Positions 28,230 to 38,058 of a stretch of 64,000 nucleotides of DNA are shown piece after piece. The position numbers were made by a program, and so were the translations under genes. This DNA comes from Microbacterium sp. SORGH_AS_0428 (GTDB lineage: Bacteria; Actinomycetota; Actinomycetes; Actinomycetales; Microbacteriaceae), in NCBI RefSeq assembly GCF_031453615.1, contig NZ_JAVIZT010000001.1:1178001-1242000 (forward strand), written 5' to 3'. The notes beneath the pieces were generated by a model. That model ran no database searches and was not told the origin of the DNA. It worked only from the letters and a program-made list of their open reading frames with translations. Numbering within the stretch: position 1 is the stretch's first letter; each line of letters starts with the position of its first letter.

Positions 28230-29597
28230 GTGGTTTCCACCACTGCGACCGAGAGACGATCCCTACCCGGGATACTTCTCCTCTTCGCCGCGCTCATCGT
28301 CGCGCTGCTGACCTTTATCCCTACCGCGGCCCACGCCGAGGCCACCGACGACGAGAGCGCGATGCAGACCGAGGTCTGCGCCCCCAGCGCCACCGTCGGC
28401 TGTCTCACCGGCACGCTGCGCGACGCCGGCAAGGGAGTCGTGGTCTCTGCCACGGGCCCCGGCGGCACCGTCTCCACCGAGACCGACGACGACGGCCGGT
28501 GGTCGCTGAGCGTCGAGCAGCCCGGTGAGTACTCGGTCACGGTCGACGCCGACACGCTCCCCGAGGGCGTCACCCTGAGAAGCGACGAGCCGCAGGTTCG
28601 AACCGTGACGCTCGGCGCCAACACCGCCGCGCTGTTCTCGCTCGAGAGCTCGGGCGGCGACACCGGCAACGGCGGCGGCAGCTCCGGCGGCGCGTCGAGC
28701 GCGGACACCGGATTCAACTGGGACCGCCTCGCTCAGCAGGCCGCATCCGGCCTCCGACTCGGACTGCTCCTCGCGCTCGCAGCCGTGGGACTCTCGCTGA
28801 TCTACGGCACGACAGGCATCTCGAACTTCGCGCACGGTGAACTCGTGACTCTCGGCGGCCTGCTCGCCTTCGTCTTCGCGAACTTGCTGGGGCTGAACAT
28901 CTGGCTCGCCGGCATCATCGTCATCGTGCTGTGCGCCGCGTTCGGATACACGCAGGATCTCGCGATCTGGAAGCCGCTGCGCAAGAAGAGACTCTCGCTG
29001 ACGCAGCTCATGATCGTGACGATCGGCATGTCGCTGGCACTGCAGTACGTGTTCCAGTTCTTCATCGGCGCATCCACCGTGCGCATCGTCATGGCCAACC
29101 CGAAGCCGGTGCAGATCGGGCCGGTCTCGCTCAGCCAGGACTCGCTGATCGCGATGGGCATCGCCGTCGTCGTCCTCGTCGCGGTCGGCCTCTTCCTGGT
29201 CAAGACCCGCGTCGGACGCGCGACCCGCGCCGTGAGCGACAACCCGGCGCTGGCCGCCGCATCCGGCATCAACGTCGACGGGGTGATCCGCCTGATCTGG
29301 ACCGCATCCGCGGCGCTGGCGGGCCTCGCCGGCATCCTGCTCGGTCTCGTTCTCAACGGCATCAACTGGATGACGGGCATGCAGCTGCTGCTTCTGCTCT
29401 TCTCCGCGGTGACCCTCGGCGGTCTCGGGACCGCCTTCGGCGCCCTCTTCGGCGCCCTCATCATCGGCATGACGGTCGAGTTGACGAACATCTGGCTGCC
29501 GGGCGACTTCAAGTACGCGACCGCCCTGCTGCTGCTGATCCTGCTGCTGCTGGTGCGACCTCAGGGTCTGTTCGGTCGCAAGGAACGGGTGGGCTGA
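28230..29597 (+). CDS. livH: Branched-chain amino acid ABC permease LivH with exported N-terminal domain
   Basis: A 455-residue permease, about 160 residues longer than usual LivH. Residues 1 to about 36 are a signal peptide or first helix (LPGILLLFAALIVALLTFIP...AHA). Residues 45-140 form a beta-rich domain like carboxypeptidase-regulatory or Cna-B folds, with CAPSATVGCLTGTLRDAGKGV and TDDDGRWSLSVEQPGEYSVTV. A Gly/Ser linker (about 141-160) joins it to the eight-helix LivH core (GLSLIYGTTGISNFAHGEL). GTG at 28230 is preceded by GGAGG at four bases; the in-frame GTG 21 bases earlier has no such site. It heads livHMGF. Confidence 0.93.
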   Translation: MVSTTATERRSLPGILLLFAALIVALLTFIPTAAHAEATDDESAMQTEVCAPSATVGCLTGTLRDAGKGVVVSATGPGGTVSTETDDDGRWSLSVEQPGEYSVTVDADTLPEGVTLRSDEPQVRTVTLGANTAALFSLESSGGDTGNGGGSSGGASSADTGFNWDRLAQQAASGLRLGLLLALAAVGLSLIYGTTGISNFAHGELVTLGGLLAFVFANLLGLNIWLAGIIVIVLCAAFGYTQDLAIWKPLRKKRLSLTQLMIVTIGMSLALQYVFQFFIGASTVRIVMANPKPVQIGPVSLSQDSLIAMGIAVVVLVAVGLFLVKTRVGRATRAVSDNPALAAASGINVDGVIRLIWTASAALAGLAGILLGLVLNGINWMTGMQLLLLLFSAVTLGGLGTAFGALFGALIIGMTVELTNIWLPGDFKYATALLLLILLLLVRPQGLFGRKERVG

Positions 29598-29600
29598 CAC

Positions 29601-30584
29601 ATGGAATTCCTGAACCTGCTCACCCAGATGGCGGCAAGCGCCATCTCGCCCGCCACGGCCGCCTTCGCCATCGCCGCGATCGGCCTGAACATCCACTTCG
29701 GCTACACGGGCCTGCTCAACATGGGTCAGGCCGGCTTCATGCTGCTGGGCGCCTACGGCTTCGCCGTGTCGATCGGCGCAGGCCTCGGATTCTGGCCGTC
29801 GCTGCTGATCTCGATCATCGTGGTCGTCATCTTCAGCCTCATCCTCGGTATCCCGACACTGAAGCTGCGCGGCGACTACCTCGCCATCGTGACGATCTCG
29901 GCCGCCGAGATCGTGCGCATGGTCGGACGCTCCTCGATCATGGGGCCCCTCACGGGCGGCTCGAACGGTCTTCCCGGCGCGACCTACCGCGATCCCTTCA
30001 ACGAGCTGTCGTTCCTCCCGGACGGCTCGACCACCATCCTCTGGTTCACGTACGAGAACAACGGCGTGAGCGGATGGTGGATCCGTCTCGTGGCGTGGGC
30101 ACTCGTCGCGGTCTTCCTCGTCCTGGTGTGGCTGCTCATGCGCAGCCCGTGGGGCCGTGTGCTCAAGGGCATCCGCGAAGACGAGGATGCGGTGCGCAGC
30201 CTCGGCAAGAGCGCCTACTCCTACAAGATGCAGGCGCTCGTGCTCGGCGGCGTGCTCGGCGCCTTCGCCGGCATCATCTACGTCCTGCCGTCCTCCGTCC
30301 AGCCGGACGCGCTGGGACGCTCGACGACGTTCTTCATCTGGACCGCGCTCCTGCTGGGCGGCGCCGCGACCATCTTCGGACCCGTGCTGGGCTCGATCCT
30401 GTTCTTCGCGGTACGCATCTTCATCCAGGGGATCACCGACATCGTCGTGCCGGACTCGATCATGTCCACCCAGCAGACCGATCAGTTCTCGTGGATCGTG
30501 ATCGGCATCGCGCTGATGCTCCTGGTGATCTTCCGACCACAGGGCATCCTCGGCAGCAAGAAGGAGCTGAGCTTCAATGTCTGA
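29601..30584 (+). CDS. livM: Branched-chain amino acid ABC permease LivM
   Basis: A 327-residue second permease of the liv system, with eight to nine helices and the conserved GLNIHFGYTGLLNMGQAGFMLLGAYGF and LRGDYLAIVTISAAEIVRM segments. It pairs with LivH to form the membrane channel. It starts three bases after the livH stop, and its 3' end overlaps livG by eight bases. Confidence 0.96.
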   Translation: MEFLNLLTQMAASAISPATAAFAIAAIGLNIHFGYTGLLNMGQAGFMLLGAYGFAVSIGAGLGFWPSLLISIIVVVIFSLILGIPTLKLRGDYLAIVTISAAEIVRMVGRSSIMGPLTGGSNGLPGATYRDPFNELSFLPDGSTTILWFTYENNGVSGWWIRLVAWALVAVFLVLVWLLMRSPWGRVLKGIREDEDAVRSLGKSAYSYKMQALVLGGVLGAFAGIIYVLPSSVQPDALGRSTTFFIWTALLLGGAATIFGPVLGSILFFAVRIFIQGITDIVVPDSIMSTQQTDQFSWIVIGIALMLLVIFRPQGILGSKKELSFNV

Positions 30585-31583
30585 GCCGATCACGGCGGCC
30601 CAGGCGGCCGCACAGGAGAGCCTGTCTCACGTCGCGCAGACGCCCGGCGCACCCAAGCCCGACCCCATCCTGGTCGTCGACAACATCATCCGCCGCTTCG
30701 GCGGCATGACGGCGGTCGACGTCGATCACCTCGAGGTCCAGCGCGGCGCGATCACGGCGCTCATCGGCCCCAACGGCGCGGGCAAGACGACGTTCTTCAA
30801 CCTCATCACCGGCTTCGACAAGCCGACGAGCGCGAAGCGCGCCTTCGGCGGCCCGCCGGCCGACAAGGCGGCCAGATGGTCGTTCGACGGACGCACGCTG
30901 GGCAGCACCGCCGCATCCAAGGTCGCCCGCAGCGGCATGGTGCGCACCTTCCAGCTCACGAAGGCGCTCTCGCGCATGACGGTGCTCGACAACATGCTGC
31001 TCGGCGCGCGCGACCAGCCCGGCGAGAACATGGCCGTCGCCCTCATCCCCGCGCTCTGGCGCAAGCGGGAGAAGGAGATCATCGAGAAGGCGATGGATCT
31101 CCTGCAGCGCTTCAAGCTGTACGAGAAGCGGGAAGACCTCGCGGGCTCCCTCTCAGGCGGGCAGAAGAAGCTGCTCGAGATGGCGCGTGCGCTCATGAGC
31201 GACCCGAAGATGATCATGCTCGACGAGCCCATGGCAGGGGTGAACCCGGCGCTCACGCAGTCGCTGCTCGGCCACATCCAGGCCCTGCGCGACGACGGCA
31301 CGACGGTGCTGTTCGTCGAGCACGACATGCACATGGTGCGCCACATCTCCGACTGGGTCGTCGTGATGGCACAGGGCGCCATCGTCGCCGAGGGACCCGC
31401 GGGCGAGGTCATGAACCAGCAGGCGGTCGTCGATGCCTACCTCGGTGCGCACCACGACACCGACCTCGGTGACGACTCGCTGCTGGACACCTCGGTCATC
31501 CAACAGCTCGAAGCCGAGGCGGAGGCCGCGGACGCGGCCGCCGAGCGGCAGATCGACGAGGCGCTCGGAAAGGAGCACCGTTC

Positions 31584-31587
<4 letters not shown>
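30577..31587 (+). CDS. livG: Branched-chain amino acid ABC ATPase LivG
   Basis: A 336-residue ATPase, some 80 longer than usual. A 30-residue N-terminal lead (AAQAAAQESLSHVAQTPGAP) precedes the core. Walker A is GPNGAGKTT, the signature LSGGQKKLLEMARAL, Walker B IMLDEPMAGVNP, and the switch His lies in VEHDMHMVRHI. A C-terminal tail of about 50 residues is rich in Glu and Ala (QQLEAEAEAADAAAER) and may form a coiled coil. It overlaps livM by eight bases and livF by four. Confidence 0.96.
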
Positions 31588-32519
<932 letters not shown>

Positions 32520-32555
32520 GACCCCACGCGGCGCCGCACGCCGCCGGAACGCTCC

Positions 32556-32597
32556 GAAGGGGGCGGATGCAGCCGCATCCGCCCCCTTCCCTTTTCC
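32556..32597 (+). terminator. livHMGF terminator
   Basis: GAAGGGGGCGGATGC (32556-32570) and its exact complement (32575-32589) form a 15-bp stem with an AGCC loop, followed by CCCTTTT. It begins 37 bases after the livF stop. The stem contains the octamer GGATGCGG-type word in both strands. Confidence 0.85.
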
Positions 32598-32685
32598 TGC
32601 ACCCCCGCGCCCTCGCGCCCCACTCCGCCCCGTCCCCGCTCCGCCTCGGGACGACGAGACGAGTCCCTCCGACACACACCCCGCG

Positions 32686-32882
32686 AGTTCAAGGGACCCG
32701 AAACGCGACCCGAACGCCCACGAAGCCGCAACACGCGCCCCTCGAACACTCGGCCCCGAGGTTCAAGGGACGCGAAACGCAGGCGGGACGCGGGCGGGGC
32801 CGGGCGAGTCCGGGCGGGTATCGGACGCACGGAGCGGCAGCGGCGAGGCCCCGGAGCAACACCCCGGGTCCCTCGAACACGG
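32686..32882. repeat. GTTCAAGGGACCCGAAAC family, copies 2 and 3
   Basis: Between livF and livK (527 bases without a gene) two more copies of the 19182 element occur. Copy 2 (32686-32752) has GAGTTCAAGGGACCCGAAAC and CCCCTCGAACACTCGG as arms. Copy 3 (32757-32882) has GGTTCAAGGGACGCGAAACG and GGGTCCCTCGAACACGG as distant arms. A further partial arm, CTCGAAGGACC, lies near 32893. The remainder of the gap, up to the hairpin at 32995, shows nothing recognisable. Confidence 0.7.
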
Positions 32883-32994
32883 ACCTCGCACGCTCGAAGG
32901 ACCGACGCGCGGGACGGAAGGACCCGGCAACCGGGACGGGCTGTGCCGCGAGGGGCGTCGACGGGGATGAAGAGGGCGGGTCCGCCCGCGGACG

Positions 32995-33030
32995 CACGAA
33001 CGCCCCCGGGCGGACCCGGGGGCGTTCGTG
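32995..33030 (-). terminator. livK terminator hairpin
   Basis: CACGAACGCCCCCGGG (32995-33010) and its exact complement (33015-33030) form a 16-bp stem with a CGGA loop, 16 bases after the livK stop on the minus strand. There is no U-run. Confidence 0.75.
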
Positions 33031-33046
33031 GGGATGAGCAGTCAGA

Positions 33047-34360
33047 TCAAGACTTGCCCTCGACAGCGCTCTGCCAGACGGGCTTGTTGTCACCGTCGAA
33101 CTTGTAGATGCCGATGAAGGCGCTCGAGGGGTCGTTCTTGTCGTTGAACGGTCCCGTGCCGGCGACACCCGTGTAGTGGATGTCCTTACCGCCGGCGATG
33201 AGCTCCTTGCAGTCCGCGTACGTCGAGCACTCCTCGCCACCCGTCGCACCCGACACCGCGGCCAGGTTCGCCTGGATGGTGGCGGGGTCCGTCGCGCCGC
33301 CCTTCAGGGCCGCGAGGGCCGAGAGGATGACGGCGTCGTACGACTCAGCCGAGTAGGAGTAGTCGTCCAGGGCCGAACCCTCGACCGCCTCGTGCCACGC
33401 GGACGCCTTCTTCTTGAAGTCGTCGGCGGGGTTGGCGCCGGGGATCGTGCCCTGCGCACCCTCGAGCGTTCCGGCCTCGAAGTCCTTCGAGAAGTCCGAC
33501 GTGTTGCCGTCCGTGTAGTAGGTGCGGGACATGTCCCAGCCCTGCGACACGAGCTCGGGGATGATCGCCTTGGTCTCATCGAACGCGATGATCACGATCG
33601 CGTCGGGGTTGGTGGCCAAAGCCGCCGTCACCTCGGACGAGAACGTGGTCTGACCGGGAGGGAACTCCTGGCCCGCGCCCTTGGCGCCGTACGTGACCGA
33701 TCCACCCGCGCCGGTGACCGTCTCCTCGATCACGTCGCGCAGGCCCGTGCCGTACGCGTCGTTGAAGACGAGGAACGCGATGTTCGCGTTGCCGTCGCTC
33801 GTGATGAGCTGACCCAGCGCGGAACCCTGCACCGTGTCCGGCGGAGCGGTGCGGAAGTAGAAGGGCGAGTAGCCCGAGAGCGTGGCCGCCGTGTTCGCGG
33901 GCGAGATCTGCACGATCGGGCTCGCGCTCTTGGTGAGCTTGTCGACGACGTTCAGCGACACCGAGGAGGATGCGGCGCCGATCACGATCGAGACCTTCGC
34001 GTTGATGAGCTCGTCGGCCGAGGCGGAGGAGACGGTCATGTCGTTGCTGTCACCGGAGTCGGTCCAGAACGTACATGCCTTGTCTCCTGCGGCGACGATG
34101 TCGTCGACAGCCAGGCCGACACCGGCGATCTCGGGCGGGCCGAGGAACGCCAGGGTTCCCGTGGTGGGCAGCAGGGTGCCGACCTTGAGGATGTCAGCGC
34201 TCGTGGTGCCGTCGGCGCAGTTCTGTGCCGTGTAGTCGCCACCTGCGTCTGAGCTGCCGGAGGGCGCTGCTTCGCCCCCGCCGGCACACCCGACGAGCGC
34301 AAGCGCCGAGACGCCCGCGAGGGCGGTCGCGGCAAACCACGCCTTCTTGGAGTGAACCAT
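33047..34360 (-). CDS. livK: Branched-chain amino acid ABC substrate-binding lipoprotein LivK
   Basis: A 437-residue lipoprotein with lipobox LVGC (Cys 25). The mature part has the periplasmic-binding fold of the LivK/amide family (LKVGTLLPTTGTLAFLGPPEIAGVGLAVDDI; VIGAASSSVSLNVVDKL; SPANTAATLSGY). It contains extra cysteines (NCAD, ACTF, EECSTYADC) that could form disulfides. ATG at 34360 has AAAGGA nine bases upstream. It is convergent with livHMGF and separately transcribed, an arrangement that allows more binding protein than membrane complex. Confidence 0.93.
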   Translation of the reverse strand: MVHSKKAWFAATALAGVSALALVGCAGGGEAAPSGSSDAGGDYTAQNCADGTTSADILKVGTLLPTTGTLAFLGPPEIAGVGLAVDDIVAAGDKACTFWTDSGDSNDMTVSSASADELINAKVSIVIGAASSSVSLNVVDKLTKSASPIVQISPANTAATLSGYSPFYFRTAPPDTVQGSALGQLITSDGNANIAFLVFNDAYGTGLRDVIEETVTGAGGSVTYGAKGAGQEFPPGQTTFSSEVTAALATNPDAIVIIAFDETKAIIPELVSQGWDMSRTYYTDGNTSDFSKDFEAGTLEGAQGTIPGANPADDFKKKASAWHEAVEGSALDDYSYSAESYDAVILSALAALKGGATDPATIQANLAAVSGATGGEECSTYADCKELIAGGKDIHYTGVAGTGPFNDKNDPSSAFIGIYKFDGDNKPVWQSAVEGKS

Positions 34361-34519
34361 CTGGTTCCGTCCTTTCACTCTTCAATGCGCGACCTGGACG
34401 CCGCGTTGCGCCAGAAGCTAGCCGCGCATTGTTACGAGTGTGTTGTAGGCGCGCGTCGCGCACAGTCCTCGCACTCTTTCGCGACGAAATCGTTATGAAT
34501 CGCGCCGCTTTTCGACGCA

Positions 34520-35473
34520 TTACGTCAAATCGGCCACGTCCGACGGAGCGTTCTGCAATCCTGCCCCCTTGCGCGCGCGGCGCGAGGCGATGATCGAATC
34601 CGCACTCAGCAGGATGAGAGCGGCCCACACGAGCGCGAAGCCCGCCCACCGCCCCGCCGTCATCGGCTCGCCCAGTACCCACCATCCGATGAGGAACTGC
34701 AGCACCGGCGCGACGAACTGGACGATCCCGAGCAGCGTCAGGGGCGCCCGGCGCGCCCCCGCGGCGAACAGCAGCAGGGGAACCGCCGTCACGACCCCCG
34801 CGAGCGCCAGGGCCACCGTGGTGCCCGCCCCGGCGGAGGCGAAGCCCAGCCCGGTCGTCACAGCCACCACGACGAGTTGCACGACGGCGAGAGGGGTCAG
34901 CCAGAGAGATTCCAGGGTGAGCCCGCTGACCGCATCCACGGACGGGCCGATCTTCTTCTTCACGAGTCCGTAGAAACCGAACGAGAACGCGAGGATGAGG
35001 GCGATCCAGGGCACCGCTCCGTAGCCGACGACGATCACCACGACCGCCGCGGTGGCGAGCCCGATCGCGACCCACTGCGTCGGGCGCAACCGCTCGCGCA
35101 GCACGATCACACCCAGCAGGACGGTGACGATCGGATTGATGAAGTAGCCGAGGCTCGTCTCGATGACGTGGCCGCTCAGGGTGCCGATGAGATAGGTCTG
35201 CCAGTTGACGTAGATCAGGATGCCGGCGAGAACGGTGAGGGCGACGAGCCGGCCCTGGCGCAGGATCGCCGCCAGGCGCCGCCACGAACGCGTCACCGCG
35301 ATCAGGAGCGCGCAGAACACCAGCGACAGCAGGATGCGCCACGCCACGATCTCGAACGCGCCCACGGGCGCCAGCAGCAGGAAGTACAGCGGCAGCACGC
35401 CCCACAGCAGATATGCGGAGAAGGCGTACAGGCCGCCGGTGAGGCTCTGCTCGGTGGGGGTGCGCGGATTCAC
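34520..35473 (-). CDS. rarD: RarD/EamA-family transporter
   Basis: A 317-residue protein with ten predicted helices in two EamA repeats. It matches RarD (GGLYAFSAYLLWGVLPLYFLLL; NWQTYLIGTLSGHVIETSLGYFINP). RarD was named for chloramphenicol-sensitivity in Pseudomonas, but the substrate is unproven. GTG at 35473 has TAGGCT (35480-35485) exactly six bases upstream, so the transcript should be leaderless. Confidence 0.9.
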   Translation of the reverse strand: MNPRTPTEQSLTGGLYAFSAYLLWGVLPLYFLLLAPVGAFEIVAWRILLSLVFCALLIAVTRSWRRLAAILRQGRLVALTVLAGILIYVNWQTYLIGTLSGHVIETSLGYFINPIVTVLLGVIVLRERLRPTQWVAIGLATAAVVVIVVGYGAVPWIALILAFSFGFYGLVKKKIGPSVDAVSGLTLESLWLTPLAVVQLVVVAVTTGLGFASAGAGTTVALALAGVVTAVPLLLFAAGARRAPLTLLGIVQFVAPVLQFLIGWWVLGEPMTAGRWAGFALVWAALILLSADSIIASRRARKGAGLQNAPSDVADLT

Positions 35474-35523
35474 CGATCCAGCCTAGGACCGCGGGCACGG
35501 GGTGAGGCGCGCCCGAAACGGAC

Positions 35524-35553
35524 GAAGCCCCCGGCCGAACGGCCGGGGGCTTC
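35524..35553 (-). terminator. groES terminator hairpin
   Basis: GAAGCCCCCGGCC and its exact complement form a 13-bp stem with a GAAC loop, 13 bases after the groES stop on the minus strand. Confidence 0.75.
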
Positions 35554-35565
35554 GAGCAGGCGATG

Positions 35566-35862
35566 TCAGCGGACGACGACCGCGAGCACGTCGCGCGCGG
35601 AGAGCACGAGGTACTCGTCGGCACCGAACTTGACCTCGGTGCCGCCGTACTTGCTGTAGATCACGCGGTCGCCGACGGCGACGTCGAGCGGGACACGGTT
35701 GCCGTTGTCGTCGATGCGGCCGGGGCCCACGGCCACGACCTCGCCCTCCTGGGGCTTCTCCTTGGCGGTGTCGGGGATGACCAGGCCACTAGCGGTGGTC
35801 TGCTCGGCCTCGACCTGCTGGATGACGATGCGGTCCTCGAGCGGCTTGATGGAAACCGACAC
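35566..35862 (-). CDS. groES: Co-chaperonin GroES (Hsp10)
   Basis: A 98-residue protein with the GroES fold: [11 protein letters not shown] at the start, the mobile loop around [26 protein letters not shown], and [31 protein letters not shown] at the end. GTG at 35862 has AGAGG seven bases upstream. No groEL follows; the gene is monocistronic here with its own terminator, so the partner is elsewhere in the genome. Control by HrcA is likely from the CIRCE element upstream. Confidence 0.97.
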   Translation of the reverse strand: MSVSIKPLEDRIVIQQVEAEQTTASGLVIPDTAKEKPQEGEVVAVGPGRIDDNGNRVPLDVAVGDRVIYSKYGGTEVKFGADEYLVLSARDVLAVVVR

Positions 35863-35904
35863 GGTCTACCTCTTCTTTCTCGCTTCGTGAAACGGAAGAC
35901 TCAG

Positions 35905-35931
35905 TTAGCACCCTCACACCGAGAGTGCTAA
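35905..35931. promoter_or_regulatory. CIRCE element (HrcA operator) of groES
   Basis: TTAGCACCC-N9-GAGTGCTAA matches the CIRCE consensus TTAGCACTC-N9-GAGTGCTAA with one mismatch, 42 bases upstream of the groES start. Confidence 0.92.
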
Positions 35932-35951
35932 TGGCAAGTCTAGAGGCGTCC

Positions 35952-35976
35952 TGGCACTCGTGCAACGCGAGTGCCA
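35952..35976. promoter_or_regulatory. Second CIRCE-like inverted repeat
   Basis: TGGCACTCG-N7-CGAGTGCCA is a perfect 9-bp inverted repeat. In CIRCE register it reads GGCACTC-N9-GAGTGCC, sharing the GCACTC core. It lies 20 bases upstream of the first site and 16 bases from the promoter of the divergent methyltransferase gene, so it could affect both. Confidence 0.65.
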
Positions 35977-36003
35977 ACACGACGTCGCGCCTAGGCTGGA
36001 GCG

Positions 36004-37191
36004 ATGGAGATGAGCGAGCTCCGCGCCCTTCTCACCCCCGAGGGCCTGCGCCTGCTGGATGAGACCGGGCCGATCGAGTCGACGGCGGCGGTCGCGGCGG
36101 CCGTGAGCAGGCTCCGCGCCCAGGGGCACGGTCCCGACATCGTCTCCGCCGTCGTCGGTCAGGCGCGACTCCGCTCCCGCGCGGCGGCGAAGTTCGGCCC
36201 GTTCGCCGACCGCATGCTCTTCACTCCCGCAGGCCTCGAGCAGGCCACGCGCCTCAGCGTGGCGGCGCGCCATGCCGGACGATTCCGGGATGCGGGACGC
36301 CGTCGGGTCGCGGACCTCGGATGCGGCATCGGCGGCGACGCCCTGGGGTTCGCAGCCCTCGGGCTCGAGGTCGCCGCTGTCGACGCCGACGAGCCCACCG
36401 CGGCCGTCGCCGCCTACAACCTGGCGCCCTTCGGCGAGACCGTCACGGTCTCGCACGCCCGCGCGGAGGATGTCGATCTCACCGACAGGGATGCGGTCTG
36501 GCTCGATCCCGCGCGGCGCCCGGTCGGCGGCGCGCACAACGATCGCCTGCGCGCCGACGAGTACAGTCCCGCGCTCGGCTGGGCGTTCGAGGTCGCCGAG
36601 CGGATCCCGACCGGCATCAAGCTCGGCCCCGGCTTCGATCGTGACAGCATCCCCGAGGGTGTCGAGGCGCAGTGGATCAGTGTGGACGGATCGACGATCG
36701 AGCTCGTGCTCTTCACCCGTGAGCTGGCCCGCGACGGGGTACGGCGCGCGGCGCTCGTCGTCCGCGGCGACGAGGTGCACGAACTCACAGCCGCTCACGA
36801 CGCCGAGGACGTCGACCCCCGCCGGCTCGGCGCATTCCTGCACGAGCCCGACGGCGCCGTCATCCGCGCCCGCCTGATCGGCGACGTGGCCCGATCACTG
36901 GATGCGGGCACGCTCGACGAACGCATCGCCTACCTCACCTCGGACCGGCCGGTCACGAGCCCGTTCGTGCAGAGCTTCCGCGTACGCGAGCTGCTGCCCG
37001 TCGACGAGAAGAAGCTCGCCCGCGCCCTCCGCGAGCGCGGTATCGGCACGCTCGAGATCAAGAAACGCGGCGTGGACGTGGACCCGGCCGGTCTGCGCAC
37101 CCGGCTCAAGCTCAAGGGCGACGCGTCGGCCACGCTGCTGCTGACGCGGATCGGTGACAAACGGACGGCGATCCTCGCGGACCGCGTCTGA
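36004..37191 (+). CDS. Class I SAM-dependent methyltransferase with THUMP-like C-terminus
   Basis: A 395-residue protein. The SAM-binding motif VADLGCGIGGDALGFAALG is near residue 105, with the acidic loop AVDADEPTAAVAAYNL after it and DAVWLDPARR as the likely motif IV. The C-terminal 100 residues (GTLEIKKRGVDVDPAGLRTRLKLKG) form the THUMP-like domain seen in this actinobacterial family, which suggests an RNA substrate. ATG at 36004 has TAGGCT (35992-35997) six bases upstream. No partner genes are next to it. Confidence 0.87.
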   Translation: MEMSELRALLTPEGLRLLDETGPIESTAAVAAAVSRLRAQGHGPDIVSAVVGQARLRSRAAAKFGPFADRMLFTPAGLEQATRLSVAARHAGRFRDAGRRRVADLGCGIGGDALGFAALGLEVAAVDADEPTAAVAAYNLAPFGETVTVSHARAEDVDLTDRDAVWLDPARRPVGGAHNDRLRADEYSPALGWAFEVAERIPTGIKLGPGFDRDSIPEGVEAQWISVDGSTIELVLFTRELARDGVRRAALVVRGDEVHELTAAHDAEDVDPRRLGAFLHEPDGAVIRARLIGDVARSLDAGTLDERIAYLTSDRPVTSPFVQSFRVRELLPVDEKKLARALRERGIGTLEIKKRGVDVDPAGLRTRLKLKGDASATLLLTRIGDKRTAILADRV

Positions 37192-37425
37192 TCAGCCCTC
37201 GCCGACGGCCGCGCGTCGTCGGAACACCGTCGCCGCGCACACGAACGCGACGGCGGCTGCGATCACGATCCCGCCCGCCGCGACGACCGCCGCCGCCCCC
37301 AGCAGCGCATTGCCTGCGAGAAACGCCGACACGGCGATGAACACCGCGCTCGGCACCAGCATGCAGGCCAGAACCCCGGCCGCGACCACGACCACAGGGT
37401 TGATTCGTCCCCACTCGATCCCCAT
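37192..37425 (-). CDS. Small two- or three-helix membrane protein
   Basis: A 77-residue, strongly hydrophobic protein with helices at about 9-32, 37-55 and 50-68, and a short basic tail (FRRRAAVGEG). No family is recognised. ATG at 37425 lies seven bases after TAGGTT (37433-37438), which fits the leaderless pattern of this genome and supports it as a real gene. Its stop codon abuts that of the methyltransferase. Confidence 0.6.
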   Translation of the reverse strand: MGIEWGRINPVVVVAAGVLACMLVPSAVFIAVSAFLAGNALLGAAAVVAAGGIVIAAAVAFVCAATVFRRRAAVGEG

Positions 37426-37479
37426 GTCTGCGAACCTATCAAGCCCGCCAGGACCGAGGCACGCCCGCCCGCGGGAGAA

Positions 37480-38058
37480 TCAGCCGATCCACCCCGATTG
37501 GATGGCGGCATACATGAGCCATCCCGCGCTGTAGATCAACGAGAGCGCACCGAGCGCGACACCCCACACCGCGATCGGGCGGCTCTCCACCCGCCCGCGC
37601 AAGGACATGAGCCCGAGCACGACAGCGCCCACGCCGATCGGGAAGCCCCAGCCGACCACGATCGCCACGATGAGGGCGACCACGGCGAAACCGAGGGAGA
37701 GCGTCGCGAAGTTCGCGGGCGAGGCCGCATCCGTCGTCGGAAGGGTCGCGGTCGTCGCCGGGAGCTCCTCATGCTGGGCGACCTGCTCCTGCACGTCCAC
37801 GGGCGCCGTGGGCGGGCGGGTGAAGCCGCCGCGGTGCGTGCCCGGAAGCTCGGCGGCCTGCGACGGCACGATGACGTCGTCCGAGGCAGACTCGACGCGC
37901 GCGGCGATCGGCCGCGGCTCGGCGGCCGGTCTCTGCGGCGGGGGGTCCAGGGCCGCGGCAGCGGCCAGCAGCGGCTGCGCGGCCGCGTCGTCCGGCGGGA
38001 ACGACAACGAGAGCGCCGCCGGCTCGTCCGGCGTGTCCTGCCCCCGTTCGCCGTTCAC
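37480..38058 (-). CDS. DUF4190-like membrane protein
   Basis: A 192-residue protein. The first 110 residues are Ala/Pro-rich and likely disordered and cytoplasmic. The C-terminal 75 hold two to three helices ([39 protein letters not shown]) like DUF4190. GTG at 38058 overlaps the tsaD stop (GTGA), so it is translated from the end of the t6A operon. Function unknown. Confidence 0.8.
   Translation of the reverse strand: MNGERGQDTPDEPAALSLSFPPDDAAAQPLLAAAAALDPPPQRPAAEPRPIAARVESASDDVIVPSQAAELPGTHRGGFTRPPTAPVDVQEQVAQHEELPATTATLPTTDAASPANFATLSLGFAVVALIVAIVVGWGFPIGVGAVVLGLMSLRGRVESRPIAVWGVALGALSLIYSAGWLMYAAIQSGWIG

Noticed and set aside
35566..35862. groESL operon
   Set aside because: groES is followed by a hairpin and then rarD; no groEL is in the window.
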